A DNA stretch of 64,000 bases, taken from the NCBI GenBank assembly GCA_026874595.1, contig CM049316.1, positions 52,647,676-52,711,675 of the forward strand, in the 5' to 3' direction. A program made the translations under genes and the position numbers. This DNA comes from Sipunculus nudus (lineage: Eukaryota; Annelida; Sipuncula; Golfingiida; Sipunculidae). Under the pieces are notes generated by a model that saw only the letters and a list, made by a program, of their open reading frames with translations, was not told the origin of the DNA and ran no database searches. Shown here in pieces: positions 60,180 through 64,000 of this stretch (positions are counted from its first letter, which is position 1; every line of letters starts with the position of its first letter).

Positions 60180-60855
60180 GCCTGTTGTGTATCTGGTGAC
60201 CTCTGACCTCATTAAATATGCATGAATTTTGATGAGAACGTAATTCAGGTGAGAAACTCTATTGGTAGATATGTTTAATGAGTGTCATGAAAATCCATAG
60301 GATTTTTGGTAAGTCAACATGGTGCCACCAAGTGACCTCTGACCTTATTAAATTTGCGTGGATTTTGCTGGAAATCAAAATAAGGCGAGATATTATATTG
60401 ATTAATATTTCTGCTGAGTTTGATCAAAATCCATCGTATTCTTCATGAGTTATCACAGTGACACCACAAAGTAGTCTTGTGACCTCTGACCTCGTTAAAT
60501 ATGTGGTGATTTTGCCTATAATAGAACTCAGGTGAGAAAATCTATTGTTAAGTAGTTATTGTGAGTTTTGTGAAAATCCATCAAAGCCCTGAAAAAGTTA
60601 TCATGGCGACACTAATAAGTATCGTGGTGACACTAAAAGTTAATGGACAGACCGTGGGTATGACTTCCCGTCATAGATGGGCTGATAAAAACAAGGTGAT
60701 CTATCTTCATGTAAGTTAACAGCTTTTGCCCATACATGACTGTATGCAAAATTACTAGTGTGTAGCTATTACTGTTTTGTGTTCTGCTAATGAACAATGG
60801 ACCAAGGGTCATAACTATAGCTCAGATGACTTACAGTCAGCAAAGCTATAACCAG
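60180..60855 (+). mobile_element. Decayed core-repeat element, three ~140-bp units plus 3' hairpin
   Basis: GTGACCTCTGACCTCATTAA-type unit starts lie at 60197, 60332 and 60479 (135 and 147 bp apart). Each unit also has GAAAATCCAT and a TCATGGCGACAC-like end. A GGACAGACC stretch follows. TATAGCTCAGATGACTTACA and GTCAGCAAAGCTATAA (about 60817-60852) then give the family B-type 3' hairpin. The core units differ from those at 29.8-35 kb, so core sequence and terminal hairpin are exchangeable modules. Confidence 0.6.
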
Positions 60856-61325
60856 TAAACTATGCAAAAGCTATGAGCATATCAAATTGGATTAGGCTAT
60901 ACATTAGCTATTATTGCTGAGAAACCTGAATAAATATAATTAAATATGTCATATCAGGTTTACCGGGAAAAAAGTATATGCCTGAGTTTATGTCTTGCAT
61001 GAATATTGATTTCACAGACACCCATCATAACTTCCATAAATGATACAAAACTGACCTAACAGAACTAATCAGCCAAATTTGAACATGTCAGCCCAGTGGT
61101 TATGATATATGATGTATATGATATGATATATACTCTACTTAAAAGTGAGGTAACAATGAACTATAGACAGAGGGTTGGGTAGGAGTTTTTTTCGACAAAA
61201 ACATGTAGTGTCTGCAATTTTAGGCCCAGTGATTGCAGAAAGTGCTGCCTAACAGACAGATGGACTGAGTAACAGACTGGGTGCAGCATGATTGTTATGA
61301 TACAGTCAGCTCAGCTAGAAATGTT
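60856..61325 (+). mobile_element. Second decayed family B-type 3' end
   Basis: It ends AACAGACAGATGGACTGAGTAA (ACRG-type) and TGATACAGTCAGCTCAGCTAG at about 61295-61314, which resembles the 3' arm of the family B hairpin. The 5' limit is unclear. Confidence 0.45.
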
Positions 61326-61374
61326 TCAAATAGATGTAAGATGGTTTTTACCTGAATGTTTCAGACCAAGTCAT

Positions 61375-63640
61375 TTCAGTCTATCACTTCCCTGCCTAGG
61401 ACTTTCTGATTTAGGAGTTTTCTATCTATGACTTTCTGCCTAGAACTTCCCTGCCAAGGTTTTTCTGGCCTAGGAGTTCTCTGTCTATGACTTTCAGTCA
61501 TGGACTTCCCTGCCAAGGACATTCTGGCCTAGGAGTTCTCTGTCTATGACTTTCAGTCATGGACTTCCCTGCCTAGGACTTTCTGGCTTAGGAGTTCTCT
61601 GTCTATGACTTCCAGTCATGGACTTCCCTGTCAAGGACTGTCTGGCCTAGGAGTTCTCTGTCTATGACTTTCAGTCATGGACTTCCCTGCCAAGGACATT
61701 CTGGCCTAGGAGTTCTCTGTCTATGACTTTCAGTCATGGACTTCCCTGCCTAGGACTTTCTGGCTTAGGAGTTCTCTGTCTATGACTTTCAGTCATGGAC
61801 TTCCCTGCCAAGGACATTCAGGCCTAGGAGTTCTCTGTTTATGACTTTCAGTCATGGACTTCCCTGTCAAGGACTTTCTGGCTTAGGAGTTCTCTGTCTA
61901 TGACTTTCAGTCATGGACTTCCCTGCCTAGGACTTTCTGGCCTAGGAGTTCTCTGTCTATGACTTTAAGTCATGGACTTCCCTGCCAAGGACTTTCTGGC
62001 TTAGGAGTTCTCTCTCTATGACTTTCAGTCATGGACTTCCCTGCCTAGGACTTTCTGGCTGAGGAGTTCTCTGTCTATGACTTTCAGTCATGGACTTCCC
62101 TGCCGAGGACTTACTGGCTTAGGAGTTCTCTGTCTATGACTTTCAGTCATGAACTTCCCTGCCAAGGACTTTCTGGCCTAGGAGTTCTCTGTCTATGACT
62201 TTCAGTCATGGACTTCCCTGCCAAGGACTTTCTGGCCTAGGAGTTCTCTGTCTATGACTTTCAGTCATGGACTTCCCTTCCAAGGACTTTCTGGCCTAGG
62301 AGTTCTCTGTCTATGACTTTCAGTCATGGACTTCGCTGCCTAGGACATTCTGGCCTAGGAGTTCTCTGTCTATGACTTTCAGTCATGGACTTCCCTGCCA
62401 AGGACATTCTGGCCTAGGAGTTCTATCTATGACTTTCAGTCATGGACTTCCCTGCCAAGGACTTTTTAGCCTAGCTAGGAGTCCTGTCTTTGACTTTCTG
62501 CCCAGGACTTCCCTACCTAGGACTTTCTGGCTTAGGAGTTTTCTGTCTATGATTTTCTGCCTAGAACTTCCCTACCTAGGACTTTCTGACCTAGGAGTTC
62601 CCTGTCTATGACTTTCAGTCATGGACTTCGCTGAGAAGGACATTCTGGCCTAGGAGTTCTCTGTCTATGACTTTCAGTCATGGACTTCCCTGCCAAGGAC
62701 ATTCTGGCCTAGGAGTTCTATCTATGACTTTCAGTCATGGACTTCCCTGCCAAGGACTTTTTAGCCTAGCTAGGAGTCCTGTCTTTGACTTTCTGCCCAG
62801 GACTTCCCTTCCAAGGACTTTCTGGCTTAGGAGTTCTCTGTCTATGACTTTCAGTCATGGACTTCCCTGCCTAGGACTTTCTGGCCTAGGAGTTCTCTGT
62901 CTGACTTTCAGTCATGGACTTCCCTACCTAGGACTTTCTGGCCTAGGAGTTCTCTGTCTATGACTTTCAGTCATGGACTTCCCTACCTAGGACTTTCTGG
63001 CCTAGGAGTTCTCTGTCTATGACTTTCAGTCATGGACTTCGCTGCGAAGGACATTCTGGCCTAGGAGTTCTCTGTCTATGACTTTCAGTCATGGACTTCC
63101 CTGCCAAGGACATTCTGGCCTAGGAGTTCTATCTATGACTTTCAGTCATGGACTTCCCTGCCAAGGACTTTTTAGCCTAGCTAGGAGTCCTGTCTTTGAC
63201 TTTCTGCCCAGGACTTCCCTACCTAGGACTTTCTGGCTTAGGAGTTCGCTGTCTATGACTTTCAGTCATGGACTTCGCTGCGAAGGACATTCTGGCCTAG
63301 GAGTTCTATCTATGACTTTCAGTCATGGACTTCCCTGCCAAGGACTTTTTAGCCTAGCTAGGAGTCCTGTCTTTGACTTTCTGCCCAGGACTTCCCTACC
63401 TAGGACTTTCTGGCTTAGGAGTTCTCTGTCTATGACTTTCAGTCATGGACTTCCCTGCCAAGGACTTTCTGGCCTAGGAGTTCTGTCTATGACTTTCAGT
63501 CATGGACTTCCCTGTCAAAGACCTTTTAGCCTAGCTAGGAGTCCTGTCTTTGACTTTCTGCCCAGGACTTCCCTACCTAGGACTTTCTAGCTTAGGAGAT
63601 TCTGTCTATGACTTTCAGCCCAGGACTTCCTTGCTAGGCC
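61375..63640. repeat. 59-bp minisatellite, about 38 copies, with 177-bp higher-order unit
   Basis: The unit is GACTTTCAGTCATGGACTTC, CCTGCCAAGGACATTCTGGC, CTAGGAGTTCTCTGTCTAT. A variant containing TTAGCCTAGCTAGGAGTCCT occurs only in the right half. Its CTAGCTAGG landmark lies at 62471, 62766, 63177, 63354 and 63531: spacings of 295 (5 units), 411 (about 7), 177 and 177 (3 units each). Three long frames (62372-62611, 62667-62963, 63078-63590) are stop-free readings of this array and are not proteins. Confidence 0.96.
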
Positions 63641-64000
63641 TTTTTATGTTGCATAGGTCCACATAACAAATTCATATTGAAAATTAAACTAGCCCTTCAT
63701 AAGATGCATCAATGGTGTAGTAACCATGACTGGCCTGAATTTCATTTCAAATTATTGTGCTAACATAATTTTAGGAAAATTCCATGACCATGAAAAATGG
63801 TTTAAGGTCATCCATATTCAAACATGACCTAGCGCTTCATTTGCATAAACAGTGCAAGTATGGTGGCTGTATGTCAATTTGTTTTCAGGTTATTGGGCTT
63901 ACACCATATCTCAGACGGATATTAAAAATGGACAGATGCTCACCATTTCTATGGGGGACAAATATATGAAAAGGATGCGTGCCAGGGAAGTAAGGATTTA
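63641..64000. repeat. Probable ~140-bp diverged tandem units
   Basis: CATATTGAAAATTAAACTAG...CCTTCATAAGATGCATCAA (from 63674) is followed about 140 bp later by CATATTCAAACATGACCTAG...CTTCATTTGCATAAACA (from 63813). Two units of a decayed core-repeat element running off the window. No gene. Confidence 0.45.

Noticed and set aside
62372-63590. Three long repeat-protein frames (MTFSHGLPC...)
   Set aside because: They are stop-free readings of the 59-bp minisatellite, interrupted wherever unit length shifts, with no signal peptide or flanking exons.

Overview
This is eukaryotic, intergenic-looking DNA. It is AT-rich, has no rRNA genes or gene-sized open frames, and has many long (TA)n tracts and tandem arrays. 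It is dense with small non-autonomous transposons. Two families of Helentron-type interspersed elements (HINE, 'pearl'-like) are built of tandem core units, an (ACRG)n-type microsatellite and a 3' hairpin. Together with tRNA-derived SINEs and pogo/Tigger-like MITEs, they suggest a mollusc, most likely a bivalve. This is an inference; no host gene here fixes the taxon. I support no intact host protein-coding gene. The coding traces are transposon remnants or unrecognised open frames.

Layout. 0-4.9 kb: anonymous DNA with a degenerate 2A-like motif, a Tc1/mariner-class MITE (1375-1560) and a SINE (3632-3851). 4.9-9.7 kb: about 96 copies of a 50-bp satellite with local higher-order structure. 10-16 kb: microsatellites, a 40-bp minisatellite, a solo LTR on the minus strand (about 13255-13973) and a CTGTGG-ended TA-target element (15446-15908). 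16.8-18.8 kb: a 2.06-kb element with terminal inverted repeats of about 240 bp. It encodes, on the minus strand, the broken C-terminal end of a Ulp1-like (C48) cysteine protease. 18.9-19.5 kb: a hAT-like MITE. 19.5-20.2 kb: a 24-bp minisatellite. 20.2-29.8 kb: mostly anonymous.

29.8-36.7 kb is a nested stack. Pearl-like family B (core units of about 335 bp) was invaded by two copies of HINE family A (core units of about 180 bp), and a further block of units of about 125 bp follows. 37.5-41.9 kb holds diverged repeats, an 83-codon open frame (38869-39117, minus) and a 1.1-kb Tigger-like element (39280-40381) that split a family B copy. 42-60 kb is CpG-poor and gene-empty. It carries a second SINE (43808), a 40-bp minisatellite (44288-44933), three more TA-target MITEs (46574, 51596, 53501) and several stretches that resemble regulatory DNA. 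60-64 kb holds decayed core-repeat elements and a 59-bp minisatellite of about 38 copies with a 177-bp higher-order unit.

The pieces do not form a pathway. The main biology is the order of insertions, the structural rules shared by the element families, and one long-TIR transposon carrying a SUMO-protease-like gene. That last item is the best candidate for something undescribed.
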